The notes beneath the pieces were generated by a model that saw only the letters and a program-made list of their open reading frames with translations, made no database searches and was not told the DNA's origin. Below, in pieces: positions 15,530 through 25,153 of a stretch of DNA of 64,000 nucleotides. The stretch is from Sabulicella glaciei. Lineage in GTDB: Bacteria; Pseudomonadota; Alphaproteobacteria; Acetobacterales; Acetobacteraceae. Within the stretch, counting starts at the first letter, position 1, and the number at the start of each line of letters is the position of its first letter. A program made the position numbers and the translations under genes. Location: assembly GCF_026183895.1 (NCBI RefSeq), contig NZ_JAPFQI010000003.1, positions 1 through 64,000 of the forward strand, in the 5' to 3' direction.

Positions 15530-16678
15530 TCAGTCGCGCGCCGGGCCGAACTCCGCGTCGCGATGCACCCAGGCGGAGATCAGCAGGCCGAACCCCGCCA
15601 TCACCGTCAGCATGGCCGAGCCGCCATGCGAGATCAGCGGCAGCGGCACGCCGCCGACCGGGATCGAGCCGGTGACCATGGCCACGTTCACGAAGACGTA
15701 CAGGAAGTAGTTTGTGCCCAGCCCGATGGCGAGCAGCCGCCCGAACTGGTGCCGGCAGCGCATCGCCACGAAGAGGCAGAAGGCGACCACCAGCATCAGC
15801 ATCGCCAGCGTGCCCATCGCCCCCACCAGCCCGAACTCCTCGGCGATCATGGTGAAGATGAAGTCGGTCTGCTTCTCAGGCAGGAAGTTCAGGTGGCCCT
15901 GCGTTCCCTGCATGAAGCCCTTGCCCCACATCCCGCCCGAGCCCAGGGCGATCTTGCTCTGGATGATGTTGTAGCCGGCGCCCAGGGGGTCGCTCTCCGG
16001 GTCGAGGAAGGTCGTGATGCGGGCGCGCTGGTAGTCCTTGAGGTGCCCATAGGCGAGCGGTGCCGCGAGGGCCGCACCGCCCAGCACGACCGCGAATTTC
16101 CACCACCGCACCCCGGCCGCCCAGAACATCGCGCCCCCCAGCATCACCGTGATCAGCGCGGTGCCGAGATTGGGCTGCTTGAAGATCAGCCCCGCCGGAA
16201 TCAGCACCAGGACCAGGGGCGGCAGGAGAAAGACCGGATTGCCCACGCGCTCCCAACTCGCCCGCTGGAACCAGGCGGCAAGTGCGAGAACGAGGATGAT
16301 CTTCATCGCCTCGGAGGGCTGAAGCTGCAGCGGGCCCAGATTGATCCAGCGCTGCGCGCCCTTGCCCACCTCGCCATGCAGGGCGACGAGCACCAGCAGC
16401 GCCACCCCGCCCAGATAGGCGAGCGGCGCAAGGCGGGCATAGACGCGGATATCCACCATGCCCATGCACAGCATCATCACCACGCAGAAGCCGAAGCGCA
16501 GCGCGTGCTTGGAGGCATAGGCCTCCGGCCCGCCCCCGGCGGAATACAGCGCCACGTAGCCCACCGCCGCCACCGCCGAGAGCAGCATCACGAAGGGCCA
16601 GGGAACCTGCCAGAATTTCTGAAGCAGCCCCGCGCCGCGATCGCGGGCAAGGAGCCGCCGCTCGAACACCGCCGACAT
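15530..16678 (-). CDS. rodA: Rod-shape peptidoglycan glycosyltransferase RodA (SEDS family)
   Basis: The 382-residue polytopic SEDS protein polymerises lipid II for lateral wall growth together with PBP2. Typical segments are VGYVALYSAGGG in the first helix region, LQPSEAMKIILVLALA, KQPNLGTALI (with the conserved catalytic-region Asn/Gln) and the C-terminal GVPLPLISHGGSAML. Its ATG overlaps the mrdA stop by one base (TGATG). It is the last gene of the mreB-mreC-mreD-mrdA-rodA run on the minus strand. Confidence 0.95.
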   Translation of the reverse strand: MSAVFERRLLARDRGAGLLQKFWQVPWPFVMLLSAVAAVGYVALYSAGGGPEAYASKHALRFGFCVVMMLCMGMVDIRVYARLAPLAYLGGVALLVLVALHGEVGKGAQRWINLGPLQLQPSEAMKIILVLALAAWFQRASWERVGNPVFLLPPLVLVLIPAGLIFKQPNLGTALITVMLGGAMFWAAGVRWWKFAVVLGGAALAAPLAYGHLKDYQRARITTFLDPESDPLGAGYNIIQSKIALGSGGMWGKGFMQGTQGHLNFLPEKQTDFIFTMIAEEFGLVGAMGTLAMLMLVVAFCLFVAMRCRHQFGRLLAIGLGTNYFLYVFVNVAMVTGSIPVGGVPLPLISHGGSAMLTVMAGFGLLISAWVHRDAEFGPARD

Positions 16679-18603
16679 CAGCCCCTCCCCTCCGCGACGC
16701 GCTGGCCCGGCGCGGGGCCGGGCTGGGTGCGGAAGCGGTTGAACACCTCGACCAGCACGTCGCGCGCCAGCGGCGCAGCGGCGCCCGAGCCGCTGGTGCC
16801 ATGCTCCACCACCACGCTCACCGCGTAGAGCGGGTTGTCATAGGGCGCATAGGCGACGAAGAGCGCGTGCGGCCGCCATTCGCGCGGCAGGGATTCGACG
16901 CGGAAGCCCCGCTCGCGCTGTTCGCGGGACACGCGTCGCACCTGGGTGGTGCCGGTCTTGCCCGCCATCTGCACGCCCAGCGCCCCCGGCAGGCGGGAGG
17001 AGAGCGCAGTTCCGCCCGGCTCGTTCACCACGGCCCACATGGCCTCGCGCACCAGCCGCAGGTCGCGATCGTTGAGCCCCAGGCTGGGCCAGTCCTCCGC
17101 CCGGCCACCCGGCACCGGGCGTCCGCCGACCGAGCGTGTCAGGTGCGGCTGCACGGCCCGCCCGGTGGCGAGCCGCGCCGACATGGTGGCGAGGGAAAGC
17201 GGCGTCAGCTGGTAGAAGCCCTGGCCGATCCCGTGCACCACCGTGTCGCCCAGCGCCCAGCTTCGCCCCTGGCGTTCGCGCCATTCGCGCGTGGGGACAT
17301 GGCCCGGCCGCGTGCCCGGCAGCTCGATGTCGAGCGGCACGCCGAGACCCAGGCGCCGCGCCATGGCGGCGATGCGATTGATGCCGAGGCGCCGCGCCAT
17401 CTCGTAGTAGTAGACGTCGCAGCTGACCTTCAGCGATTGCCGCAGGTCCACGGAGCCGTGGCCCCCCTTGTTCCAGCAATGGAACCGCGTGTCGCCCAGG
17501 TCGAAATGGCCGGGGCAGTAGATCCGCTCGCCCGGCGTCGTCACCCGCGCCTCCAGCGCCGCCAGCGCCACGACCATCTTGAAGGTCGAGCCGGGGGCGT
17601 AGAGCCCGTTGGTGGGCTTGTTGATCAGGGGCGTCGAGCGCTGGCTGGTCCACTGCCGCCACTGCGCCGCCGAGACGCCGGCATTGAACACGTTGGGATC
17701 GAAGGAGGGCTGCGAGGCCATGGCCAGCACCTCCCCGTTGCGGGCATTCAGCACGACGACCGAAATCCCCTCCCCGATCTTGCCGCGCACGGCGCGCTGC
17801 AGCTCCGCGTCGAGGCTGATCTCCACGTCCTGGCCGGCGACGCCCTCGCGCCGGTCCAGCTCCCGGATCACGCGGCCCACCGCGTTCACCTCCAGCTGCA
17901 CCGCCCCGGCGCGGCCGCGCAGCGTGGTCTCGTGGAAGCGCTCGACCCCCGCGCGCCCCACCCGCACCCCGGGAAGCTGGAGCAGCGGGTCACCATCCAT
18001 GTCGCTTTCGGCCGGCGGCGCCACGTAGCCGACGACATGGGCCAGATGCTCCGCCTCCGGGTAGATGCGTGTGGTGCCTACGTCGATCAGGATGCCCGGC
18101 AGGTCGGGCGCGTTGACCTCGATCCGTGCCATCTCCTCCCAGGACAGGAACTCGCGCAGCGTCACGGGCACGAAGCGGCGGCGGCGCCGCAGCTCGCGCT
18201 CCACGCGCGTGCGCTCATTGTCCTGGAGGGGAACGATGCGGTGGAAGGTGTCGAGCGTCGCGCCGATATCCTGGGTCTGCTCCGCGACGAGCAGGGCGCG
18301 CCAGTTCAACCGGTTCGCCGCGACCACCGTGCCGTTGCGGTCCAGCACCCGCCCGCGCGGCGGGGAAAGCAGCCGCGCAGAGACGCGGTTCTCCTCGGCC
18401 AGGGTGGCGTAGCGCTCGCCCTGCTCGACCTGGAGCGTGTGCAGACGGTGGCCCAGGAAGCCGAACAGCCCGGCCTGGCCGCCGGCCAGGAGCAGGGCGC
18501 GGCGAGTGAAGACGGAGCGGCGTCGCTCCTCCTCCCGCTTCACGCCGCGCATGGTGAAGTTCTCGACGCCGCTCTTGGCGCGGCGCAGCCGCGGCCACTT
18601 CAT
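16678..18603 (-). CDS. mrdA: Penicillin-binding protein 2 (peptidoglycan D,D-transpeptidase)
   Basis: The 641-residue class B PBP cross-links lateral-wall peptidoglycan as the partner of RodA. One N-terminal membrane anchor lies at about residues 35-52, then the PBP dimerisation domain (RLLSPPRGRVLDRNG) and the transpeptidase domain with Ser339-x-x-Lys342 (APGSTFK), SCD and KTGTTQ. The frame extends upstream to 19404, but ATG at 18603, overlapping the mreD stop by 4 bases (ATGA), gives the normal start. RodA follows by a one-base overlap. Confidence 0.95.
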   Translation of the reverse strand: MKWPRLRRAKSGVENFTMRGVKREEERRRSVFTRRALLLAGGQAGLFGFLGHRLHTLQVEQGERYATLAEENRVSARLLSPPRGRVLDRNGTVVAANRLNWRALLVAEQTQDIGATLDTFHRIVPLQDNERTRVERELRRRRRFVPVTLREFLSWEEMARIEVNAPDLPGILIDVGTTRIYPEAEHLAHVVGYVAPPAESDMDGDPLLQLPGVRVGRAGVERFHETTLRGRAGAVQLEVNAVGRVIRELDRREGVAGQDVEISLDAELQRAVRGKIGEGISVVVLNARNGEVLAMASQPSFDPNVFNAGVSAAQWRQWTSQRSTPLINKPTNGLYAPGSTFKMVVALAALEARVTTPGERIYCPGHFDLGDTRFHCWNKGGHGSVDLRQSLKVSCDVYYYEMARRLGINRIAAMARRLGLGVPLDIELPGTRPGHVPTREWRERQGRSWALGDTVVHGIGQGFYQLTPLSLATMSARLATGRAVQPHLTRSVGGRPVPGGRAEDWPSLGLNDRDLRLVREAMWAVVNEPGGTALSSRLPGALGVQMAGKTGTTQVRRVSREQRERGFRVESLPREWRPHALFVAYAPYDNPLYAVSVVVEHGTSGSGAAAPLARDVLVEVFNRFRTQPGPAPGQRVAEGRG

Positions 18604-19139
18604 GGCCCTTCCTCCGCGCGCGTCATGACCATGTGGATGCGGCCCAGCGTCCAGCCCAGCGCCGGGTAGGCGCCGGCCGCGAGCCCCGCCTGCAGCAGCG
18701 CCGGCACCCGGGAGGGCATGTGCCAGTCCAGCAAGCCGGTGAGCACGAAACCGACCGCGGAGGCTCCCACCGCCACGGCGCAGAAGCACAGCCACACCAC
18801 GGGAAAGCCCTGCCGCACCAGCCAGGGCCGCATCCGCAGCGCCGCGCCATGCACCAGCAACAGGGTCAGGATGCCGACGCCCAGCGGCGCGAAGGACAGC
18901 AGGTCCTGCAGCAGGCCGAGGCCGAAGACCACTGGCGGCGACATGGCGGCGGGACGGAACACGCTCCAGAAGAAGACCGGCGGCAGGGCCAAGGCTGCGA
19001 CGAGGCCGGGCACGCCCACCGGCACCGCCGCGAGCACCAGCAGCAGTGCGGTGCCCAAGGCGGGAAAGGCAGCGCGCGCCCCGGCATCCAGCCGGCGCAG
19101 CGTACCCATTGGCGGCTGGGGGCGCCCCTTGCGGGCCAT
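18600..19139 (-). CDS. mreD: Rod-shape-determining membrane protein MreD
   Basis: The 179-residue polytopic protein sits in the expected slot between mreC and mrdA. Five or so hydrophobic segments and the MreD-like stretch PVVFGLGLLQDLLSFAPLGV support it. MreD joins MreC and RodA/PBP2 in the elongasome. It begins 2 bases after the mreC stop and overlaps mrdA by 4 bases. Primary sequence conservation in this family is weak, so the call rests partly on position. Confidence 0.9.
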   Translation of the reverse strand: MARKGRPQPPMGTLRRLDAGARAAFPALGTALLLVLAAVPVGVPGLVAALALPPVFFWSVFRPAAMSPPVVFGLGLLQDLLSFAPLGVGILTLLLVHGAALRMRPWLVRQGFPVVWLCFCAVAVGASAVGFVLTGLLDWHMPSRVPALLQAGLAAGAYPALGWTLGRIHMVMTRAEEGP

Positions 19140-19141
19140 GG

Positions 19142-20005
19142 TCAGCGCCGGGCCCGCGGCTCCGGCCGCGCCACGGCCTCCGGCGGCAGGATGCCGGACA
19201 GGCCGAAATCGAACAGGCGCAGCACGTCGAGGCGGTCCAGCTGCGCGAAGAGTTCCACCTCCACCCCGCCGCCCTCGCTGACGCGCACCGTGCCGACGGG
19301 AAGCCCGGCCGGGAAGGCTCCGGCCTCTGCGCTGGTGACGACGCGGTCGCCGTCGCGCGGCGGCGTTCCTTCCGGCCAGTGCTGCAGGCGCGGGCGGCTG
19401 CCATTGGTGCCCGTCATCATCGCCCGCGCGCGCGAGGCTTCGGTCACGACGGGGATGCGGCTGTTGATGTCTGTCGCGAGCAGGACGCGCGCCGAGCGGC
19501 TGCCTACCTCCGTCACGCGGCCCACGAAGCCGCGCTCGTCCAGCGCGACCTGGCCCTTGCGGACAGCGTGGTTCGGCCCCGCCCCGAGCAGCACGGCGCG
19601 GGCATAGGTGCCGCCCGCATCGGCGACGACGCGCGCGGTGCGGAAGGCGGGGGACGGATCGGGCACCCAGGAAAGCTGGCGGCGCAGCAGCGCGTTCTCG
19701 GCCTCCAGCGCCAGGGCCGCCGCCTGCCAGCGGCGCAGGCGCTCATTGTCGTCGCGCAGCCGGGCATTCTCGGCGCGGAGGTTCCACAGCGCGTCGGCCT
19801 CGCGCAGCCCGCCGCGCACCGCCTGCACCGGCTCCTGCACCGCCGCCCAGATCGGCGAAAGGGCGTCGGCCAGCGTCATGCGCGCGCGCTCCACCAGCAG
19901 CGCGTCGGCCTTGCCGAGCAGCATGGTCCCGAAGGCGGCGGCGATCAGCACGGGCAAGGACAGCCGCGCGAGCGCCTGGCGCGAGGGGATGGAAAGTCGG
20001 ATCAA
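19142..20005 (-). CDS. mreC: Rod-shape-determining protein MreC
   Basis: The 287-residue periplasmic scaffold has one N-terminal membrane helix (LPVLIAAAFGTMLLG), a coiled coil (LWNLRAENARLRDDNERLRR) and the beta-rich domain with RTARVVADAGGTYARAVLL and KGQVALDERGFVGRVTEVG. The start is TTG at 20005, supported by GGGGGAG just upstream. It links cytoplasmic MreB to PBP2 activity. The mreB stop is 45 bp upstream on the same strand. Confidence 0.93.
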   Translation of the reverse strand: MIRLSIPSRQALARLSLPVLIAAAFGTMLLGKADALLVERARMTLADALSPIWAAVQEPVQAVRGGLREADALWNLRAENARLRDDNERLRRWQAAALALEAENALLRRQLSWVPDPSPAFRTARVVADAGGTYARAVLLGAGPNHAVRKGQVALDERGFVGRVTEVGSRSARVLLATDINSRIPVVTEASRARAMMTGTNGSRPRLQHWPEGTPPRDGDRVVTSAEAGAFPAGLPVGTVRVSEGGGVEVELFAQLDRLDVLRLFDFGLSGILPPEAVARPEPRARR

Positions 20006-20050
20006 GGCTCCCCCGAATTCAGCCTGGGCCGCAGCCTGGCCGAGCCTGCC

Positions 20051-21142
<1,092 letters not shown>

Positions 21143-21192
21143 CTATACCCTCGCGCCCCGACCGGCAAGGCGGTGGAATCCGAGGGTTGCGG

Positions 21193-22434
21193 TCAGACCG
21201 AGGAAAGGATGGCCGGCTCCAGCCCCGGCGACTTCGCGGACGGATGGGACGGGTTGCGGAAGCGCAACTCCCCTTCCGGCGCGGCGCCGGGCAGGCCCAG
21301 CATCTCGTGCCGCGTCGCGCAGGTCACGGCGACGACGCGCTTCGCCTCCTCCGTGGTGAGGAAGCGGCGGCACTCGCCTTCCAGCTCCAGCGAGACGCAA
21401 AGGTCGCGCCACTCGGCGCCGTCCAGGTCATCCAGGAACAGGGACAGGATGCCGGGCTGGCGGCCGGTGAGTCGGGTCCAGGCGGCATCGCGCAGGTGGC
21501 GCGCGGCGGCGGCGGCGACCTCGTTCCCCTGACCGGCCCGCGCGGCCATCACCAGCACGCTGCCCGATTGCGCGTCGCCGGTGACGGCAAGATGCGCCTC
21601 GGCGCCGAATTGCTGCCGCAGCCGCTCGGGCAGGGCGCCGGCCGCCTGGGCGCCGGCCAGCACCAGCGGGTCCAGCTTCAGCAGAACGTCCGCCTCGGAG
21701 TGATGGCGCTTCTCGGTGGCCAGCATGGCGGCAATGCGCTCATGCAGCGCGGCGATGCCGCCTGGCTCCGCCAGGCCCTCGGGCAGGGTCATCTTCAGCA
21801 CGTAGCGGCCCGGATGGGCGGCGAGCCAAGTCTGGAGTTCCGGGTTCACCCGGTCCACCAGCGCGGCGAAGACGCCCTTGTGCACGGGGCGCCCTGCCTC
21901 GGCGGAGAGCGTCTCGCAGGCCACCTCGGCCACCGCATGCTCCCGCCGCACCAGCAGGTCGTAGGAAGCGCCGAAGAGCAGCCCGTCATGCCGCACCTCG
22001 AAGCCGCGCGCGCGAAAGGTGGCGGCAGTGCGGAGAAGGTGCAGCAGGGGCACCAGCGTCCCCGCCCCTTCCAGCCCGCCCTGGATCATCGCACGCAGGC
22101 GGCGGCGCGGCTCCTCCTCCAGCGCCGCGTCCAGCGCAACCGCCTCACCCGCCAGCGCGGCGAGGCGCTGCTCGGCGGGGGTGGCGGGACGGCGGGCGGA
22201 AAGCCGGGCAAGGGTCAGTTCCAGCGCGTGACGCCGCTGCGCCGCCCGCGCCGCGAGCGTCCCGGAGCGCATGCGTGCCGCCAGTTCCGCCATCCGGGCG
22301 CGCCAGCGTTCGCTTCCCGCCAGAGGGAGGAACGCATCCAGCGAAGCGCCTTCGGAAGCCGCGTCGGCGAGGGGCATGGGGCTCTCGTTCAGAAATTTCG
22401 GCAGGTGCCGCGCAGCGGCTCCTTTCGGAAGCAT
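21193..22434 (-). CDS. Conserved-looking protein of unknown function, 413 residues
   Basis: I do not recognise this gene. The protein is soluble, Ala/Arg/Leu-rich and mostly helical up to residue 110. A middle part (FRARGFEVRHDGLLFGASYDLLVRREHAVAEVACETLS) has the spacing of a PD-(D/E)XK nuclease core (Asp ... Glu-x-Cys), but with Cys in the lysine slot, so activity is doubtful. The ATG at 22434 has GGAAGGG in front; a second ATG at 22377 is possible. It lies between mreB and aroC on the same strand with its own upstream gap. A link to cell-shape genes is only positional. Confidence 0.7.
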   Translation of the reverse strand: MLPKGAAARHLPKFLNESPMPLADAASEGASLDAFLPLAGSERWRARMAELAARMRSGTLAARAAQRRHALELTLARLSARRPATPAEQRLAALAGEAVALDAALEEEPRRRLRAMIQGGLEGAGTLVPLLHLLRTAATFRARGFEVRHDGLLFGASYDLLVRREHAVAEVACETLSAEAGRPVHKGVFAALVDRVNPELQTWLAAHPGRYVLKMTLPEGLAEPGGIAALHERIAAMLATEKRHHSEADVLLKLDPLVLAGAQAAGALPERLRQQFGAEAHLAVTGDAQSGSVLVMAARAGQGNEVAAAAARHLRDAAWTRLTGRQPGILSLFLDDLDGAEWRDLCVSLELEGECRRFLTTEEAKRVVAVTCATRHEMLGLPGAAPEGELRFRNPSHPSAKSPGLEPAILSSV

Positions 22435-22474
22435 ACAATCCCTTCCGCCCCCGATTCAATCCCGAGTTTTCTAG

Positions 22475-23587
22475 TCAGGCATTTTCGCGGGGCAGGCGCG
22501 GCTGGCCCGGCGCGTCCGGGTTCTGGGCACGGTGGCGCAGGAGGTGGTCGGCCAGGACGCAGGCCAGCATCGCCTCGCCCACCGGCACGGCGCGGATGCC
22601 GACGCAGGGGTCATGCCTTCCCACCGTCCGAAGCTCGGTCTCCTCACCCTCGACCGTCACGGCCCGGCGCGGCGTGAGGATGGAGGAGGTCGGCTTCACC
22701 GCGAAGCGCGCCACGATGGGCTGGCCGGTGGAGATCCCGCCCAGCACCCCGCCCGCGTGATTGGCCAGGAACTCCACCGTGCCGTCCTGGCGCATCCGCA
22801 TCTCGTCCGCATTTTCCTCGCCCGCGAGCGATGCCGCCGCGAAGCCGTCGCCAATCTCGACGCCCTTCACCGCGTTGATGCCCATCAGCGCGGCCGCGAT
22901 CTCCGCATCCAGCTTGCCGTAGAGCGGCGCGCCGAGCCCAGGGGGCACGCCTTCGGCCACCAACTCGATCACGGCGCCCAGGCTGCTGCCGGCCTTACGC
23001 GTGGCGTTCAGCAGGTCCTCCCAGCGCGCGGCGGTCGCGGCATCGGGGCACCAGAAGGGGTTGCGGCGGGTTTCCTCCCAATCCCAGCGCGCACGGTCCA
23101 CGCGATCAGCGCCGATCTGGACCAGGGCACCACGGATGGTGACGCCGGGGCCGATCACGCGCCGCGCGATGGCGCCGGCTGCGACGCGCATCGCCGTCTC
23201 CCGCGCGCTGGACCGCCCGCCGCCGCGATAGTCGCGCACCCCGTATTTCAGGTGATAGGCGATGTCGGCATGGCCCGGCCGGAAGCTGCGCGCGATCTCC
23301 CCGTAATCCTTGGAGCGCTGGTCCTTGTTCCCGATCTCCAGCGCGATGGGGGTGCCGGTGGTCCGCCCCTCGAACACGCCGGACAGGATGCGGACGGCAT
23401 CCAGCTCGCGGCGCTGGGTGACGTGGCGGGAGGTGCCGGGGCGGCGCGCGTCCAGGAAAGGCTGGATGTCGGCCTCCGCGAGCGGCAAGCCCGGCGGGCA
23501 GCCATCCACCACGCAGCCAATGGCCGGGCCGTGGCTCTCGCCCCAGGTGGTGACGCGGAACAAATGGCCGAAGCTGTTGTGCGACAT
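22475..23587 (-). CDS. aroC: Chorismate synthase
   Basis: The 370-residue enzyme turns 5-enolpyruvylshikimate 3-phosphate into chorismate with reduced FMN as cofactor. All signatures are present: [20 protein letters not shown] at the N-terminus, [20 protein letters not shown] and the late [20 protein letters not shown]. The length is standard. DUF167 and DUF1127 genes are immediately upstream on the same strand (12 bp gap), so the three may share a transcript. Confidence 0.97.
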   Translation of the reverse strand: MSHNSFGHLFRVTTWGESHGPAIGCVVDGCPPGLPLAEADIQPFLDARRPGTSRHVTQRRELDAVRILSGVFEGRTTGTPIALEIGNKDQRSKDYGEIARSFRPGHADIAYHLKYGVRDYRGGGRSSARETAMRVAAGAIARRVIGPGVTIRGALVQIGADRVDRARWDWEETRRNPFWCPDAATAARWEDLLNATRKAGSSLGAVIELVAEGVPPGLGAPLYGKLDAEIAAALMGINAVKGVEIGDGFAAASLAGEENADEMRMRQDGTVEFLANHAGGVLGGISTGQPIVARFAVKPTSSILTPRRAVTVEGEETELRTVGRHDPCVGIRAVPVGEAMLACVLADHLLRHRAQNPDAPGQPRLPRENA

Positions 23588-23599
23588 GGCCCGCCGGGC

Positions 23600-23917
23600 T
23601 TACCCGCTCCGGCAAAGCTCCGCCAGACGGGCGGCGAGCGCCGCCGCCTCGCCCGCGATGGCGACGCGCTTGATGCGCGCCGTGTCGCCGGCGAGGAGGG
23701 TGACCGCGGAGGGACGCACCCCCAGAGCCTTCGCGAGGAGGCGCATCACCGCCTCGTTGGCCGCGCCCTCAACGGGCGGGGCGGCGACGCGCAGTCGCAG
23801 CAGTGGCGCTCCGTCCGGCCCTGCCGCGACGCCTTCCACCGCGTCGCGCCGCGCGCCAGGAGTGACCCGCAGCGCGACGACGATGCCCTCGGGCGTTTCC
23901 CGCCAGGGCGGCGTCAC
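23600..23917 (-). CDS. DUF167 (YggU-family) protein
   Basis: The 105-residue protein belongs to the small conserved DUF167/YggU family of unknown role. Family features are LRVTPGARRDAVEG near the start and PPVEGAANEAVMRLLAKALGV in the middle, then VTLLAGDTARIKRVAIAG. I chose the GTG at 23917 because it overlaps the stop of the DUF1127 gene (GTGA), giving translational coupling; an ATG much further upstream would run through the DUF1127 frame. aroC follows after 12 bases. Confidence 0.85.
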   Translation of the reverse strand: MTPPWRETPEGIVVALRVTPGARRDAVEGVAAGPDGAPLLRLRVAAPPVEGAANEAVMRLLAKALGVRPSAVTLLAGDTARIKRVAIAGEAAALAARLAELCRSG

Positions 23918-24117
23918 AGATCCCAGGGTGCGCGTCGCGCCTCGATGCGCGCGTCCAGCCGCGTGACGCCGATGTCGCGCAGGATGTGGTCGTCCAGCTC
24001 GTCCAGCGTCTGGCGCGTGCGAAACGCGCGCAGCATCAGCATCAGCGCCTGGCCCCAGGGGCGCGCCGGCCGGCGCATTGGCCGGAACAAGGCGGCGGGG
24101 TGCAGATGGGCGCTCAT
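23914..24117 (-). CDS. DUF1127 small protein
   Basis: The 67-residue protein ends with the DUF1127 helix-loop-helix: RTRQTLDELDDHILRDIGVT then RLDARIEARRAPWDL. Small DUF1127 proteins of alphaproteobacteria are arginine-rich RNA-binding regulators in studied cases, affecting phosphate or carbon metabolism; the role here is unknown. Its stop overlaps the DUF167 start. A LysR gene is divergent 105 bp away. Confidence 0.85.
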   Translation of the reverse strand: MSAHLHPAALFRPMRRPARPWGQALMLMLRAFRTRQTLDELDDHILRDIGVTRLDARIEARRAPWDL

Positions 24118-24162
24118 GACGGGACTCCTTTTCGTTTTCCGTGCGACACAGAAAGTCCCTTA

Positions 24163-24191
24163 TTGGCACCCATCAGTCCAACGACTAATAA
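24163..24191 (+). promoter_or_regulatory. Sigma70-type promoter candidate for the LysR gene at 24223
   Basis: TTGGCA (24163-24168) is separated by 17 bases from TAATAA (24186-24191). This is a near-consensus -35/-10 pair, oriented toward the LysR gene with a predicted start near 24198. The local drop in GC supports it. An inverted repeat CCATCA (24198-24203) / TGATGG (24214-24219) covers the start point and could be an operator. Confidence 0.5.
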
Positions 24192-24222
24192 TGAATGCCA
24201 TCATCAGCCAGGTTGATGGGCC

Positions 24223-25095
24223 ATGCTCCCTTCCGGTCTCGATCCCGACCTCCTTCGCTCCTTCGTGCTGATCGCGCAGGGCGAGAGCGTCACTGCCACC
24301 GCGCGCAAGGTGGGGCGCACGCAATCCGCCGTTTCCATGCAGATGCGGCGACTGGAGGACATCCTCGGCGAGGCCCTGCTGAGGCGCGACGCGCGCGGCC
24401 TGCACCCCACCGACAAGGGACTGTGGCTGCTGGAACGGGCGCGCACCCTGCTGGCGTTGAATGAGGAGATCATCACCGAGTTCCGCGCCGCGCCCATCAC
24501 CGGGCAGGTCTGCCTCGGCTCGCCTGATGACTACACGGTGCAGTGGCTGCCGGGCATCCTCGCCACCTTCGCCCGCACCCATCCGGGCATCGAAGTGGAC
24601 GTGCTGTGCATGTCGAGCGAGGAACTGGCGCAGCGCCTGGCCGGGGAGCGGCTGGACCTTGCACTGCTGACCGAAGGCCATGGGCGCGAGGGCGAGGAAA
24701 TCTGGCGCGGGCCGTTGCGCTGGGTCGGCCCGGCCGGCGCGCAGCTTCATCGGCGCGACCCCGTGCCGCTGGCCCTCGCACGGCCAGGCTGCACCTGGCG
24801 TTCCGCCGCCGTCTCGGCGCTGGGACAGGCGGGGCGGCGGGTGCGCGTCACCTACAACAGCACGACGCAGTCAGGCTGCTTCGCCGTGGCCTTGGCCGGC
24901 CTGGCGCTGACCGTCTCCACCCCCACGCGCCTGCCGCCCGGCCTGTGCTGGATGGGCGAGGTGGAGGATCTGCCGCCTCTTCCCGAGATGGGCATCCAGC
25001 TGGCCCTTTCCGACCGGCTTCGCGCCCGGCCGCGCCTGCCGGAGGGCGTCGCCGCCCTGGCCCAGGCGATCCGCGAAGGTTTCGCGCCCAGTTGA
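24223..25095 (+). CDS. LysR-family transcriptional regulator
   Basis: The 290-residue regulator has an N-terminal helix-turn-helix (LLRSFVLIAQGESVTATARK, then VGRTQSAVSMQMRRLEDIL) and an effector-binding domain from about residue 90. It is divergent from the DUF1127/DUF167/aroC group and is followed by an RTX protein gene. The target is not evident; divergence suggests the DUF1127 gene. An inverted repeat CCATCA-N10-TGATGG lies just before its start. Confidence 0.88.
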   Translation: MLPSGLDPDLLRSFVLIAQGESVTATARKVGRTQSAVSMQMRRLEDILGEALLRRDARGLHPTDKGLWLLERARTLLALNEEIITEFRAAPITGQVCLGSPDDYTVQWLPGILATFARTHPGIEVDVLCMSSEELAQRLAGERLDLALLTEGHGREGEEIWRGPLRWVGPAGAQLHRRDPVPLALARPGCTWRSAAVSALGQAGRRVRVTYNSTTQSGCFAVALAGLALTVSTPTRLPPGLCWMGEVEDLPPLPEMGIQLALSDRLRARPRLPEGVAALAQAIREGFAPS

Positions 25096-25153
25096 TCCAC
25101 CACAGCGGAGGATTATTCGCCGCCCTCCTCAACCTTAGCCTTCCCAAAACGTC

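Noticed and set aside
16678-19404. mrdA starting at 19404 (908 codons)
   Set aside because: The first 267 codons run antiphase through mreD. ATG 18603 gives a standard PBP2 start.
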